10,442 nt of DNA from Dehalococcoidia bacterium (GCA_012270525.1 JAAXIE010000135.1:1-10442), one strand, 5' to 3'; numbered from the stretch's first letter, positions 1 to 7,333 are shown. A program made the numbers and translations. The notes: a model not told the origin generated them from the sequence alone.

Positions 1-767
1 TCCCACGGGGCGGTGCCCACATCCTGCTGTACAGCCTCTTCCGGGGTCACGGAGTCGAAGTGCTTCTTGCTGTTCATGGAGAAGCCGGGGATGGGAGCCT
101 GACTGTACCAGGTGAGCTGGAAGGTGGGAGTGGGCCGCTTCAGTTCCACGGTGAGGTCGTCGATTTTCCGTAATTCGCAGCCGTCGCACTTGAACACCTT
201 CCGGGTGTTGCCCGCCTGCACATGGGAAGAGCCCTCGCGGGCGATTTCGCCGATGGACCAGATGAAGTCGTCGGCGTCCAGGTTGCCCCAATCACCTGGA
301 TTGGTGCGGTTGTGCCACTTGGCGCCCTCTTGGAGCCTGATGGTGTAGGTCAGTCCGTCGGGCGAGACGTCGAAACCGCTTACCAGTCGGTGTTCCCACT
401 CACCATCGTAGCCCATGATGAAGAGGGTCTCGTGGGTGACCAGCTCGGCGAACCTGTTCTGGAAGTAGCCAGCGTCGTAGAGAGTGGCCACATAGGGGCC
501 GAGAACCGCCATCCCCACATCAAGCGTCCCTTGGGGGGCCATCCTCGCTGGGGCTGTCCCAGCTGCGTCCACCACCGCGGGAGTCGGGGTGGCCACCGGA
601 GTCTGACCGGTAACCGACGGTGGCAGGGTTGTAATCGCCTGGACCGGTGCCACGGTCGGTTCTGGGGCCGCCGTCTCCGTGGTTTCCTCACCGCAGGCGA
701 TGATCACCGCCAGCAGGAGAAGCAGGATTCCTACGATTGCTACCTTGGCTCGCTTCGAACCTACCAT
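1..767 (-). CDS. ABC transporter substrate-binding lipoprotein, SBP family 5 (partial, N-terminal part)
   Basis: Reading frame open to the left edge; 255 complete codons are visible and the C-terminus lies outside. Seen: a lysine/arginine-positive N-terminus, a hydrophobic stretch (residues 9-24) and a lipobox ending in Cys25 (VIIAC), so a type II signal peptide and lipid anchoring are expected. Residues 26-79 form a low-complexity Thr/Pro/Ala linker. From about residue 80 the chain reads as the start of a peptide/nickel-binding SBP_bac_5 domain, with the family signature SPDGLTYTIRL (135-145) followed by EGAKWHN and DADDFIWSI. Known for the family: these proteins capture oligopeptides, nickel chelates or similar solutes outside the membrane and deliver them to a Dpp/Opp-type permease. 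The ATG at 767 is chosen because it follows a good Shine-Dalgarno and starts directly at the signal peptide. An unusual CDGC pair lies at residues 194-197. No permease or ATPase gene is in the window, so the substrate cannot be named. It is transcribed divergently from the sox-like operon. Confidence 0.9.
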   Translation of the reverse strand, partial: MVGSKRAKVAIVGILLLLLAVIIACGEETTETAAPEPTVAPVQAITTLPPSVTGQTPVATPTPAVVDAAGTAPARMAPQGTLDVGMAVLGPYVATLYDAGYFQNRFAELVTHETLFIMGYDGEWEHRLVSGFDVSPDGLTYTIRLQEGAKWHNRTNPGDWGNLDADDFIWSIGEIAREGSSHVQAGNTRKVFKCDGCELRKIDDLTVELKRPTPTFQLTWYSQAPIPGFSMNSKKHFDSVTPEEAVQQDVGTAPW

Positions 768-772
768 GGGAT

Positions 773-778
773 ACCTCC
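773..778 (-). promoter_or_regulatory. Shine-Dalgarno of the SBP gene
   Basis: On the minus strand GGAGGT lies 5 nt before the ATG at 767. It is a strong anti-16S match and decides the start codon of the substrate-binding protein. Confidence 0.75.
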
Positions 779-849
779 AAATCTGAAGACATAAAATCCG
801 AAGACATAGAGGATACCGTAGCTGGAAAGCAGCGCATGAAGACTATTTA

Positions 850-877
850 ATTGTAGGAAAGGACATGAAGTTATCAC
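850..877 (-). promoter_or_regulatory. Candidate sigma70-type promoter for the SBP gene
   Basis: On the minus strand TACAAT (855-850, 5 of 6 to the -10 consensus) is preceded after 16 nt by GTGATA (877-872, 4 of 6 to the -35 consensus). Transcription would start near 843 and give a leader of about 75 nt. A competing pair just upstream is TTGACT (897-892) with GATAAC after 16 nt. This is an AT-rich stretch in a GC-rich window, which supports a promoter somewhere here, but the exact site is inference. Confidence 0.35.
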
Positions 878-1106
878 GAGTCTCTATGCTAAGTCAATAT
901 ACTTTCGCAGATCCTAATCGTATTGCCTTGAAGTCAGGCGAGGGTCTCGGATTACTTAGGTGCTCTGGAGAGGCCATAGGCCCAGCCGGTGCTCGGGTTG
1001 ATTTGGGACTTACGGGTTGTTTCACCAATGGCCGGGCCTGCACTGGGCCAAAATTGCTGGAGCTTGTAGAGCCCCTGACCGTTCCCTAGTCCTCCTGCGG
1101 TGGACG

Positions 1107-1112
1107 TATAAT
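1107..1112 (+). promoter_or_regulatory. TATAAT -10 box of the sox-like operon (leaderless geometry)
   Basis: A perfect TATAAT whose last base lies 7 nt before the GTG at 1119. With the usual -12 to -7 numbering, transcription would begin exactly on that G, giving a leaderless mRNA. No Shine-Dalgarno precedes the GTG, which fits. No good -35 hexamer is seen at 16-19 nt upstream, so the box stands alone. Confidence 0.55.
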
Positions 1113-1118
1113 GCTCCG

Positions 1119-4034
1119 GTGAGATCCCAACGTCTGCCCCAACGTGCTCATCATGTCACCTCCCCACGACGGCGCATCGCCTTCACCCTGGATGGCAAGC
1201 GCATTGAAGGCGTGGAGGGGGATACACTAGCCTCAGCTCTCTACGCGGCGGGCGTCCGTATATTCACCCGAAGCTTCAAGTACCACCGCCCTCGGGGACT
1301 GCTGTGCGTATCGGGGAGTTGCCCCAACTGCTTGATGAATGTCGATGGCGTCCCCAACGTGCGCACCTGCACGGAACCGCTGCGGGAAGGCATGGCGGTA
1401 CGTCATCAGAACGCGTGGCCATCGCTGAGGCATGACCTTCTATCCGTACTCGACCGGCTGGACCGGTTTCTCCCGGTGGGCTTCTACTACAAGACGTTCA
1501 TCAGGCCCCGTTTTCTGTGGAGGGTGGTGTCGCCGTGGATGAGGCGTGTGGCGGGGTTGGGCAGGATCGATCCGGATGGCCTGCCCGCACACCATCACTA
1601 TGAGCATGTTCACCGGCACGCCGAGGTGGCAGTGATAGGAGGCGGGCCAGCCGGGCTGTCCGCTGCCGCGGAGGCCGGCAGGGCTGGACTGCGGGTCACG
1701 CTTGTCGACGAGCAGCCCTCCCTGGGAGGGCACCTGCGGGCTGAGTCGCATGCGTACGAGCACCTGCCTGAGGGGCAGTTGCAGGGGCGGTCGGGGTACG
1801 AAATCGCGGCCGAGTTGGCGGGTGCGCTGGAAGGGCTTCCCAACGTGGAAGTCCTCAGCGGGGCCAGTGCCTTCGGCCTGTACGAGGGTAACCTTCTTGG
1901 TATCGCGCAGGGGCAGCGGCTAATCAAGCTCCGCGCTGACTCGATAATCGTCGCCACCGGGGCCAAGCAGGTCCCCTATGTTTTCCGCAACAACGACCTG
2001 CCCGGCATCATGCTTGGAGCGGGAGTGCAGCGACTGGTGAACCTGTACGGAGTGAGTCCTGGACGGCGCGCGGTGGTGGTGACCAGCGATGAAGCCGGTT
2101 ACGACCTTGCTCAAGAGATGCTGGATGCGGGCGTTCCCGTGGCCGCCTTGGTGGACTGCCGGTCCTCCCGTGAGGCTGGATTCCCGGGGCCCAAGGAGTT
2201 GCAGAGCCAAGGGGTGGCCGTGTACCCAGCGCATCATGTGGTGCGGGCCCACGGGAGCCGTCACGTCCGCGCGCTTACGCTAGTTGACCAGATGACCAGC
2301 AAGAAGGGGCGCTTGGCGTGCGATCTGGTCTGCATGGCTGGGACGTATCAGCCGGAGTCCGCCCTGTTGCAGCAGTCTGGTTGTCGCATGACCTACGACG
2401 CCGATATTGATGAGACTGTGCCCACTCATCTGCCAACCGGGGTTTACGCGGCCGGGGATGTCACCGGCGTTCACGACCTGTGGTCAACGATTCTCCAAGG
2501 GCGCATCGCTGGACAGGAAGCGGCGGGCAGAATAGCGGGCCAGTTGCCCCGGATGAGGGGAGAGTTGGCGCGCACGACCGAACACTACCGGTTGAGGGTC
2601 ATTGATGCCGGGGTGCGTCGGCAAATGCCGTCCATCGACACCAAGAGCCGGAAGAAGAGCTTCGCGTGCTTCTGCGAAGACGTCACCGCCAAGGACGTGT
2701 CCGATGCGGTGACAGAGGGGTACGACGACATCGAACTGCTGAAGCGGTACACGACGTTCGCCATGGGCCCCTGCCAAGGGCGGATGTGCCAAGCCAACGT
2801 CAGGGCACTGTGCTCCAGGGTAACTGGGCAACCCATGGAAGAGGTATTTCCCACGACCTCGCGTCCTCCGGCACGACCCGTGGCCCTTGGCGCGCTGGCT
2901 GGCCCGGAACAGATGCCTGTTCGCCTCACCCCCATGCACTACGTGCACCTGCAGCTTGGTGCAGAGATGGGCGACGTAGGGCAGTGGCGACGGCCCCATC
3001 ATTACAGCACGGTAGAGGAGGAGTGCCGGGCTGTCCGCGAGCGGGTGGGTATGATCGACGTAAGCACACTGGGCAAGCTCGACGTGCAAGGGAGGGACGC
3101 AGGCAAGCTATTGGACCGGGTGTACACCAACACGCACTCCAACCTCGCAGTGGGTCGGACCCGCTACGGCGTGGTGTGTTCCGACTCGGGCGTGATCATG
3201 GATGACGGGACCGTCTCGCGCATTGGGCAGGACCGCTTCTACATAACCACTGGCACGGGAAACACCGACCTGATGGAGGAGTGGTTCAAGTGGTGGTCGG
3301 CTGGGAGCGAAGGGTGCGTGCATGTCAGCAACGTCACCTCGGCATACGCCGCGGTGAACGTTGCTGGCCCGCGGGCGCGGGATCTGCTGAAGAAGCTGAC
3401 CGACACCGATCTTGCCGCCGAGTCCTTCACCTACATGACTCACCGCGAGGCGGTGGTAGCTGGCGTGCCCGTGAGGATGATCCGCGTCGGGTTCGTGGGG
3501 GAAACAGGCTGGGAGTTGCACTGTCCATCCGAGTACGGCGAGCACCTCTGGAGCACCATCATGGAAGCCGGACTCGAGTTCGGCATCGCGCCCTTCGGCG
3601 TGGAGGCGCAGCGAGTCCTTCGCTTGGAGAAGAAGCACATCATCCCAGCCCAGGATACGGATGCCGTGTCGAACCCGCTGGAAGCAGACATGGCTTGGGT
3701 GGCCCGCTTGCAGAAGGACGATTTCATCGGAAAGCAGGGCCTGCGTGCGGTGCAGGAGCGGGGTATACGGCATTCGCTGGTGGGATTCGTGATGGACGAT
3801 TCCATACTACCCAGGGACGGCGACCCTGTTGTGGCCGAGGGGCAACCGGTGGGACGAGTGACAAGCTCGCGTTACAGTCCCGCGCTGGGCAGGGCGATCG
3901 GGATGGCCTGGGTGCCCATTTCGATGGCCGAAGAGAACACCGAACTGGGCGTCTTGGTGGAGGGCAGACGGACTACGGGGAGGGTGGTGACGCAGCCCTT
4001 CTACGATCCGGACGGCAGCAGGCTGAGGGAGTAG
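1119..4034 (+). CDS. soxA: Sarcosine-oxidase alpha-subunit-like protein: [2Fe-2S] - FAD/NAD Rossmann - BFD [2Fe-2S] - GcvT fusion
   Basis: A 971-residue multidomain flavoprotein subunit, the usual length of SoxA. Domains seen: an N-terminal ferredoxin-like domain (19-90) with Cys63, Cys68, Cys71 and Cys84 (C-x4-C-x2-C-x12-C); the SoxA-typical YYKTFIRP segment; a Rossmann dinucleotide site with GGGPAG at 174-179; a pyridine-nucleotide-oxidoreductase core ending in YAAGDVTG; a BFD-type [2Fe-2S] site with Cys517, Cys519, Cys552 and Cys557; and a GcvT-like folate-binding unit (about 604-971) with GETGWE at 794-799. Family knowledge: the alpha subunit receives electrons at the flavin and places the C1 unit from the oxidised N-methyl group on tetrahydrofolate. 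Classical corynebacterial SoxA lacks the cluster cysteines, whereas opine oxidase- and HCN synthase-type relatives keep them, so the true substrate may be another secondary amine or N-methylated amino acid. The frame extends upstream to a TTG at 1017. GTG 1119 is preferred because homologues begin near the following SQRLPQR and because of the TATAAT spacing. The stop lies 3 nt before the next start. Confidence 0.9.
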   Translation: MRSQRLPQRAHHVTSPRRRIAFTLDGKRIEGVEGDTLASALYAAGVRIFTRSFKYHRPRGLLCVSGSCPNCLMNVDGVPNVRTCTEPLREGMAVRHQNAWPSLRHDLLSVLDRLDRFLPVGFYYKTFIRPRFLWRVVSPWMRRVAGLGRIDPDGLPAHHHYEHVHRHAEVAVIGGGPAGLSAAAEAGRAGLRVTLVDEQPSLGGHLRAESHAYEHLPEGQLQGRSGYEIAAELAGALEGLPNVEVLSGASAFGLYEGNLLGIAQGQRLIKLRADSIIVATGAKQVPYVFRNNDLPGIMLGAGVQRLVNLYGVSPGRRAVVVTSDEAGYDLAQEMLDAGVPVAALVDCRSSREAGFPGPKELQSQGVAVYPAHHVVRAHGSRHVRALTLVDQMTSKKGRLACDLVCMAGTYQPESALLQQSGCRMTYDADIDETVPTHLPTGVYAAGDVTGVHDLWSTILQGRIAGQEAAGRIAGQLPRMRGELARTTEHYRLRVIDAGVRRQMPSIDTKSRKKSFACFCEDVTAKDVSDAVTEGYDDIELLKRYTTFAMGPCQGRMCQANVRALCSRVTGQPMEEVFPTTSRPPARPVALGALAGPEQMPVRLTPMHYVHLQLGAEMGDVGQWRRPHHYSTVEEECRAVRERVGMIDVSTLGKLDVQGRDAGKLLDRVYTNTHSNLAVGRTRYGVVCSDSGVIMDDGTVSRIGQDRFYITTGTGNTDLMEEWFKWWSAGSEGCVHVSNVTSAYAAVNVAGPRARDLLKKLTDTDLAAESFTYMTHREAVVAGVPVRMIRVGFVGETGWELHCPSEYGEHLWSTIMEAGLEFGIAPFGVEAQRVLRLEKKHIIPAQDTDAVSNPLEADMAWVARLQKDDFIGKQGLRAVQERGIRHSLVGFVMDDSILPRDGDPVVAEGQPVGRVTSSRYSPALGRAIGMAWVPISMAEENTELGVLVEGRRTTGRVVTQPFYDPDGSRLRE

Positions 4035-4037
4035 GCG

Positions 4038-4733
4038 ATGGCCGACCTGGTTCCGCACCGCTTGAGTCCGCTGCACCGACGCCACATCTCATTGGGTGCC
4101 CAGATGGTCAGTGAGTACGGTTGGCAGCGTCCCAGCCGTTACACGTCGGCACAAGAGGAAGGGGAGGAGATAGCATCAGCCGCTGGCTTGTGCGACATCA
4201 GCCCCGTGGGCAAGCTGCTGGTGCAGGGCAGCGAAATGCCGGGCGTGCTCATGAGGGCCTTGGGAGTCACGAAAATACCGGATACGGGGAGGGTGACGCG
4301 GCAACCGGGGGTTGGGCTGCTGTGTCGGCTTGCTGCTAATCAGGTGCTTCTATTCGTACCGCCAAGGGACGCAGACGAGGTGCGCTCCGCTTTTGATGCC
4401 CATCAAGAGGGGTGCGTTCATGTGGTGGACATGACTTCGGGGCTGACAGGCCTGTGCCTGGCCGGACCCCGTAGCCAGGATGTATTGAGCAAACTAACGG
4501 ATTTGGACCTGTCCCAGCCAGACGCCGGAGATATGACCTGCGCCCAGACCAGCCTATCGGGAGTGCAGGCCACAGTGGTACGGGCCGATTTGCGGTCGAT
4601 GTCCTGCTACCGTATCTTCGTGTCGAGAGACTTGGGTGAGTACGCTTGGGATGTGCTGACCGAGGCGGGATCGAGGGAAGGGCTGCAACCCTTTGGGGTC
4701 GAGACTTTTCGGGTGCTTAGGGGAGAGGCCTAA
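4038..4733 (+). CDS. soxG: Sarcosine-oxidase gamma-subunit-like protein (GcvT-fold, truncated relative to GcvT)
   Basis: A 231-residue protein with the fold of the first two thirds of aminomethyltransferase (GcvT). The N-terminal SPLHRRHISLGAQMV and GLCDISPVGKLLVQG match the GcvT start, and the chain stops after PFGVETFRVLRGEA, where GcvT would continue into its C-terminal barrel. It shares clear segments with the GcvT unit of the upstream alpha chain (EGCVHV, AGPR, KLTD-DL, PFGVE--RVLR), so the two look like paralogous units. The GETGWE stretch of the alpha chain is absent here, which suggests a structural rather than folate-binding role, as known for SoxG. The ATG lies 3 nt after the alpha stop, with a GAGGGAG Shine-Dalgarno at 4025-4031 overlapping the end of the alpha gene, so translational coupling is likely. 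Position between alpha and beta genes supports the subunit call. A free-standing GcvT-family protein is the alternative. Confidence 0.75.
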   Translation: MADLVPHRLSPLHRRHISLGAQMVSEYGWQRPSRYTSAQEEGEEIASAAGLCDISPVGKLLVQGSEMPGVLMRALGVTKIPDTGRVTRQPGVGLLCRLAANQVLLFVPPRDADEVRSAFDAHQEGCVHVVDMTSGLTGLCLAGPRSQDVLSKLTDLDLSQPDAGDMTCAQTSLSGVQATVVRADLRSMSCYRIFVSRDLGEYAWDVLTEAGSREGLQPFGVETFRVLRGEA

Positions 4734-4735
4734 CC

Positions 4736-5953
4736 GTGCTCCGGTTGTTCAGGAAAACACCCATGTGGCGACGCCACCCGCTCAGGGAAAGCTACGACGT
4801 GGTCATTGTGGGCGGCGGGGTACACGGCCTCTCCACTGCCTACTACCTTGGCAAGATGGGCGTGAAGAACGTGGCTGTGGTGGACCGGGGCTATCTCGGA
4901 GGGGGGGCAAGCGCGCGCACCACCGCGATCATACGGGCCAACTACTTGACGCCTGAGGGGATTCCCTTCTTCAGGCGCAGCCTTGCTCTGTACGAGAGGC
5001 TGGGGCAGGAACTCAACTTCAACCTGATGTTCAACCAGTTTGGGCGGTTGGACCTGGGGCACACCGAGTCGGCCATGTTCGGACTCCACATGAGGACGGA
5101 GTTCAACAAGGCTTTGGGCGTGGACAGCCGCCTTGTCGGCCCGGACGAGGTGAAGGAGTTGGTTCCCATTATCGACCTGCGACGGGGCAAGCAATTGCCC
5201 ATCCTGGGAGCCATGTATCACCCGCCCGGCGGGGTCATTCGCCACGACGCGGTGGTGTGGGGGTTCGGGCACGGGGCCGACAGGTTGGGAGCCGAGTTGC
5301 ATCCCCATACCAATGTGCTTGGAATCAGCCGTGACGGGCCTTCGGGATGGGTGGTCATCACCGACAGAGGCGACATTCGATGCGGGACGGTAGTTAATGC
5401 CACCGCGGGCTGGTGTTCCACCATCGCGCGCATGGTGGGCCTAGACCTGCCCATCATCACCTACCCGCTGGAAGCCTGTGTCACCGAGCCGCTGAAGCCT
5501 CTGCTCCACCGCACCATTTCCTCGGCGAACCTGCACGTGTATGCGTACCAGACGGACCGGGGCGAGGTGGTCATCGGCGGTGCGGTAAACCCCTATCCGG
5601 GGTACAGCGTGCGGTCGACGCTGCCTGCGTTGCAGACGCTCACTTCCCATCTGCTGGAGATGCTGCCCTGCCTGCGGGAAGCCCGCATCCTTCGGCAGTG
5701 GGCTGGTCTGTGCGACATGACCCCTGACTATGCCCCTCTCATGGGCGACGTGGAAGGGATGTCGGGATTCATCCTGAACTGTGGCTGGGGCACCTGGGGG
5801 TTCAAGGCGGCACCAGCGGCGGGTGAGAGTGTTGCTTCTTTGATCGCATCGGGGAAGACTCCCGATCTGATCAGGCCCTTCGGCATGGGACGGTTCGCCG
5901 ATGGGAGGCTGGTGAACGAGCGGGCCGCCGCGCCTGCGGCGGCGATACAGTAG
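4736..5953 (+). CDS. soxB: Sarcosine-oxidase beta-subunit-like FAD-dependent amine oxidoreductase
   Basis: A 405-residue DAO/SoxB-family flavoprotein. Seen: an N-terminal Rossmann motif VGGGVHGLSTAYYLG (25-39); ASARTTAIIRANY (58-70), typical of the FAD loop of the beta subunit; GGVIRHDAVVWG (165-176) with His170; and C-terminal signatures AGLCDMTPDYAPLMG and NCGWGTWGFKAAPAAGE. Family knowledge: SoxB binds FAD noncovalently and oxidises the amine, and FMN is attached covalently to a His (His172/173 in characterised enzymes) at the interface with alpha. His170 fits that residue by motif and by position. The substrate is probably sarcosine, dimethylglycine, N-methylglutamate or another secondary amine; sequence alone does not decide. 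The GTG at 4736 lies 2 nt after the gamma stop with GGGAG at 4721-4725. An in-frame ATG at 4763 with AGGA at 4751-4754 is a possible later start. The tail is Ala-rich. No terminator is evident after the stop. Confidence 0.9.
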   Translation: MLRLFRKTPMWRRHPLRESYDVVIVGGGVHGLSTAYYLGKMGVKNVAVVDRGYLGGGASARTTAIIRANYLTPEGIPFFRRSLALYERLGQELNFNLMFNQFGRLDLGHTESAMFGLHMRTEFNKALGVDSRLVGPDEVKELVPIIDLRRGKQLPILGAMYHPPGGVIRHDAVVWGFGHGADRLGAELHPHTNVLGISRDGPSGWVVITDRGDIRCGTVVNATAGWCSTIARMVGLDLPIITYPLEACVTEPLKPLLHRTISSANLHVYAYQTDRGEVVIGGAVNPYPGYSVRSTLPALQTLTSHLLEMLPCLREARILRQWAGLCDMTPDYAPLMGDVEGMSGFILNCGWGTWGFKAAPAAGESVASLIASGKTPDLIRPFGMGRFADGRLVNERAAAPAAAIQ

Positions 5954-6031
5954 AGGTCAGTCCGGTTGCAGGCACTCCCATGCCAGGGTTCTTGAGCACG
6001 GTGCCCACGCGTCCGCCTTTTTGATAACCGA

Positions 6032-6037
6032 TATAAT
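6032..6037 (+). promoter_or_regulatory. TATAAT -10 box ahead of the LLM oxidoreductase
   Basis: A perfect TATAAT with a predicted transcription start near 6044-6046. It overlaps the ATG at 6036, so if it is used, that ATG is not in the transcript. The first in-frame start downstream would then be TTG 6072, which has GGAG at 6061-6064 with a 7-nt gap. As with the box before the sox-like operon, no clear -35 element is seen. Confidence 0.45.
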
Positions 6038-7139
6038 GGATGCCGATTTCTGGGAAGATTGGAGCGCAGGGTTGCCGGACGGGTTCCAACTGAGCGTAGT
6101 AGACCAATCTCCCGTACGCAAGGGCGGGACAGCCGCCGATGCATTGAAGGAATCGGTGCGCTTGGCCCAGATCGTGGAGGGGCTGGGCTACAGCCGGTAT
6201 TGGGTGGCGGAGCATCACAACTCCGGTGCCTTCGCTGGCACCAGCCCCGAGATTCTCATCGGGCAGATTGCCGGTGCAACCAACTCCATCCGGGTGGGCA
6301 GCGGGGGCGTGATGCTGTCCCACTACTCATCCCTGAAGGTTGCGGAGCAGTTTCGGGTGCTGGACTCCTTCTTTCCAGGGCGGATAGACCTTGGTATCGG
6401 TCGTGCTCCCGGCAGCGACCGGCTGACCTCGGCCGCACTGGTGTACCCGCGACCGCAAGCCGACATCAACAAGTTCCCGCAGCAGGTGTCCGACCTGATG
6501 GGCTATCTCACTGGCGCGGTGGTGGGGGAGCAGGCGTTCTCCGGCATACGAGCCCAACCCGGTTCCGACCCTGAGTCCACGCCAGAGGTCTGGTTGCTGG
6601 GGTCCAGCTTCTATAGTGCCCAGTTGGCGGCGGTGCTGGGTCTTCCGTTCTCGTTTGCCGATTTCTTCGGGATGACCAGCTTCCACGGTCCCGAGGCTGC
6701 GTCGGTCTATAGGCGGGAATTCCAGCCCTCGCCCTACGTGTCGGAGCCCAAGCTGAATGTGACCCTGCAGGTGATATGCGCTGCCACGACCGAGGAGGCG
6801 GAGTATCTAGCGACCAGCCGCAAGATCGACCGTTTGCGCATGGCCTTGGGAGAGAGGCAGGGACTGTTGCCACCCGAAGAGGCGGCCGCTTACTCCTTGA
6901 GAGAGGACGAACGCATTTACATCGAACGGAACACGGTCGGCAACATCGTGGGAGACCCGGACCAGGTGGGGGAGCTCATCGTGCAGGCTGCTGCCCGGTA
7001 CGATACCGTAGACGTGGGCATCGTCACCAACTGCTATGATTTCCAAGCAAGGGTGACGTCATACGAGTTGGTGGCCGAACGCTTCAACCTGCAAGGGCCG
7101 GAACCCGCCACCATGCCATCAGAGCAACTGGCGCGGTAA
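6036..7139 (+). CDS. LLM-class flavin-dependent oxidoreductase (luciferase-like, MsnO8-like group)
   Basis: A 367-residue bacterial-luciferase-fold (TIM barrel) protein of about the family's usual length. Seen (numbering from 6036): LSVVDQSPV (19-27), the typical first strand of this group; [14 protein letters not shown] (49-62), [14 protein letters not shown] and [16 protein letters not shown], all diagnostic of LLM oxidoreductases with the AEHH element near the flavin; and a C-terminal part with [14 protein letters not shown], the usual cofactor/dimer-side segment. Known for the family: reduced FMN or F420 is used to oxygenate or oxidise small organics; substrates vary widely and cannot be predicted here. 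No flavin reductase is adjacent. The start is uncertain. ATG 6036 is the only ATG but has no Shine-Dalgarno and overlaps a TATAAT; TTG 6072 has a well-placed GGAG and gives an N-terminus closer to homologues; TTG 6021 is also open. An 82-nt gap separates it from the sox-like operon, so it may be a separate unit or partly read through. Confidence 0.88.
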   Translation: MDADFWEDWSAGLPDGFQLSVVDQSPVRKGGTAADALKESVRLAQIVEGLGYSRYWVAEHHNSGAFAGTSPEILIGQIAGATNSIRVGSGGVMLSHYSSLKVAEQFRVLDSFFPGRIDLGIGRAPGSDRLTSAALVYPRPQADINKFPQQVSDLMGYLTGAVVGEQAFSGIRAQPGSDPESTPEVWLLGSSFYSAQLAAVLGLPFSFADFFGMTSFHGPEAASVYRREFQPSPYVSEPKLNVTLQVICAATTEEAEYLATSRKIDRLRMALGERQGLLPPEEAAAYSLREDERIYIERNTVGNIVGDPDQVGELIVQAAARYDTVDVGIVTNCYDFQARVTSYELVAERFNLQGPEPATMPSEQLAR

Positions 7140-7168
7140 CGTCACCACACGCGAGGAATATCGCCAAC

Positions 7169-7333
7169 ATGACAATGCCCAGGACGAACTGGTATAGCGA
7201 ACATCCCCCGGCCTGCACCTGCAAGGACTGCGAGGAACGCAGGAACATCACCCAGCGACATGGGAAGCTGGGGCGCAATGAACGATGCCCGTGCGGGAGC
7301 GGCAAGAAATACAAGCGTTGCCACGGTAGCTAG
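7169..7333 (+). CDS. Small SEC-C motif zinc-binding protein
   Basis: A 54-residue protein. Its C-terminal half, [19 protein letters not shown] (35-53), is a complete SEC-C motif with zinc ligands Cys40, Cys42, Cys51 and His52, as at the C-terminus of SecA and in many small stand-alone proteins. The N-terminal half carries CTCKDC (16-21), a second cysteine group that could bind another metal or help fold. Family knowledge: SEC-C binds one zinc and mediates contacts with ribosome or chaperones in SecA; stand-alone forms are mostly uncharacterised. ATG 7169 has GAGGA at 7153-7157, a slightly long 11-nt gap. A second in-frame ATG at 7175 is possible. It begins 29 nt after the LLM stop on the same strand, so co-transcription is likely, and it is convergent with the macroglobulin gene, whose stop lies 26 nt away. 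The function is unknown; the motif call itself is firm. Confidence 0.85.
   Translation: MTMPRTNWYSEHPPACTCKDCEERRNITQRHGKLGRNERCPCGSGKKYKRCHGS

Larger units (their letters stand above)
768..1118. other. Divergent intergenic region without a convincing gene
   Basis: A 351-nt region between the divergent SBP gene and the sox-like operon. It is more AT-rich than its surroundings, especially 781-930. It holds the SBP ribosome binding site and candidate promoter on the minus strand and a TATAAT box (1107-1112) on the plus strand. A direct repeat GAAGACATA occurs at 785-793 and 800-808, with a weaker copy (GAAGACTA) at 838-845. Short inverted repeats lie at 972-982 (GGCC/GGCC) and 1029-1050 (TGGCC/GGCCA). 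A 74-codon plus-strand ORF (865-1089) has an AGGA 8 nt upstream of its ATG. Its codon use lacks the G/C third-position bias of the neighbours and I recognise nothing in it. No riboswitch or tRNA fold was recognised. Confidence 0.6.

Noticed and set aside
222..794. 190-codon plus-strand frame across the SBP region
   Set aside because: The opposite strand encodes a lipoprotein with signal peptide, linker and SBP motifs and a good Shine-Dalgarno; the plus frame has none of these.
1029..1050. TGGCC/GGCCA inverted repeat as a riboswitch or attenuator before the sox-like operon
   Set aside because: The stem is 5 bp, no glycine or tetrahydrofolate riboswitch core was recognised, and the predicted transcription start lies downstream of it.
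3281..4114. 277-codon frame overlapping the end of the soxA-like gene and the start of the soxG-like gene
   Set aside because: It is an out-of-frame shadow of two recognised genes, with Arg/Gly-rich composition typical of shifted high-GC frames.
5954..6022. T5 tract at 6018-6022 as a terminator after the soxB-like gene
   Set aside because: No stem of useful length sits directly before the T tract; the only pairings nearby are 4-5 bp with long loops.
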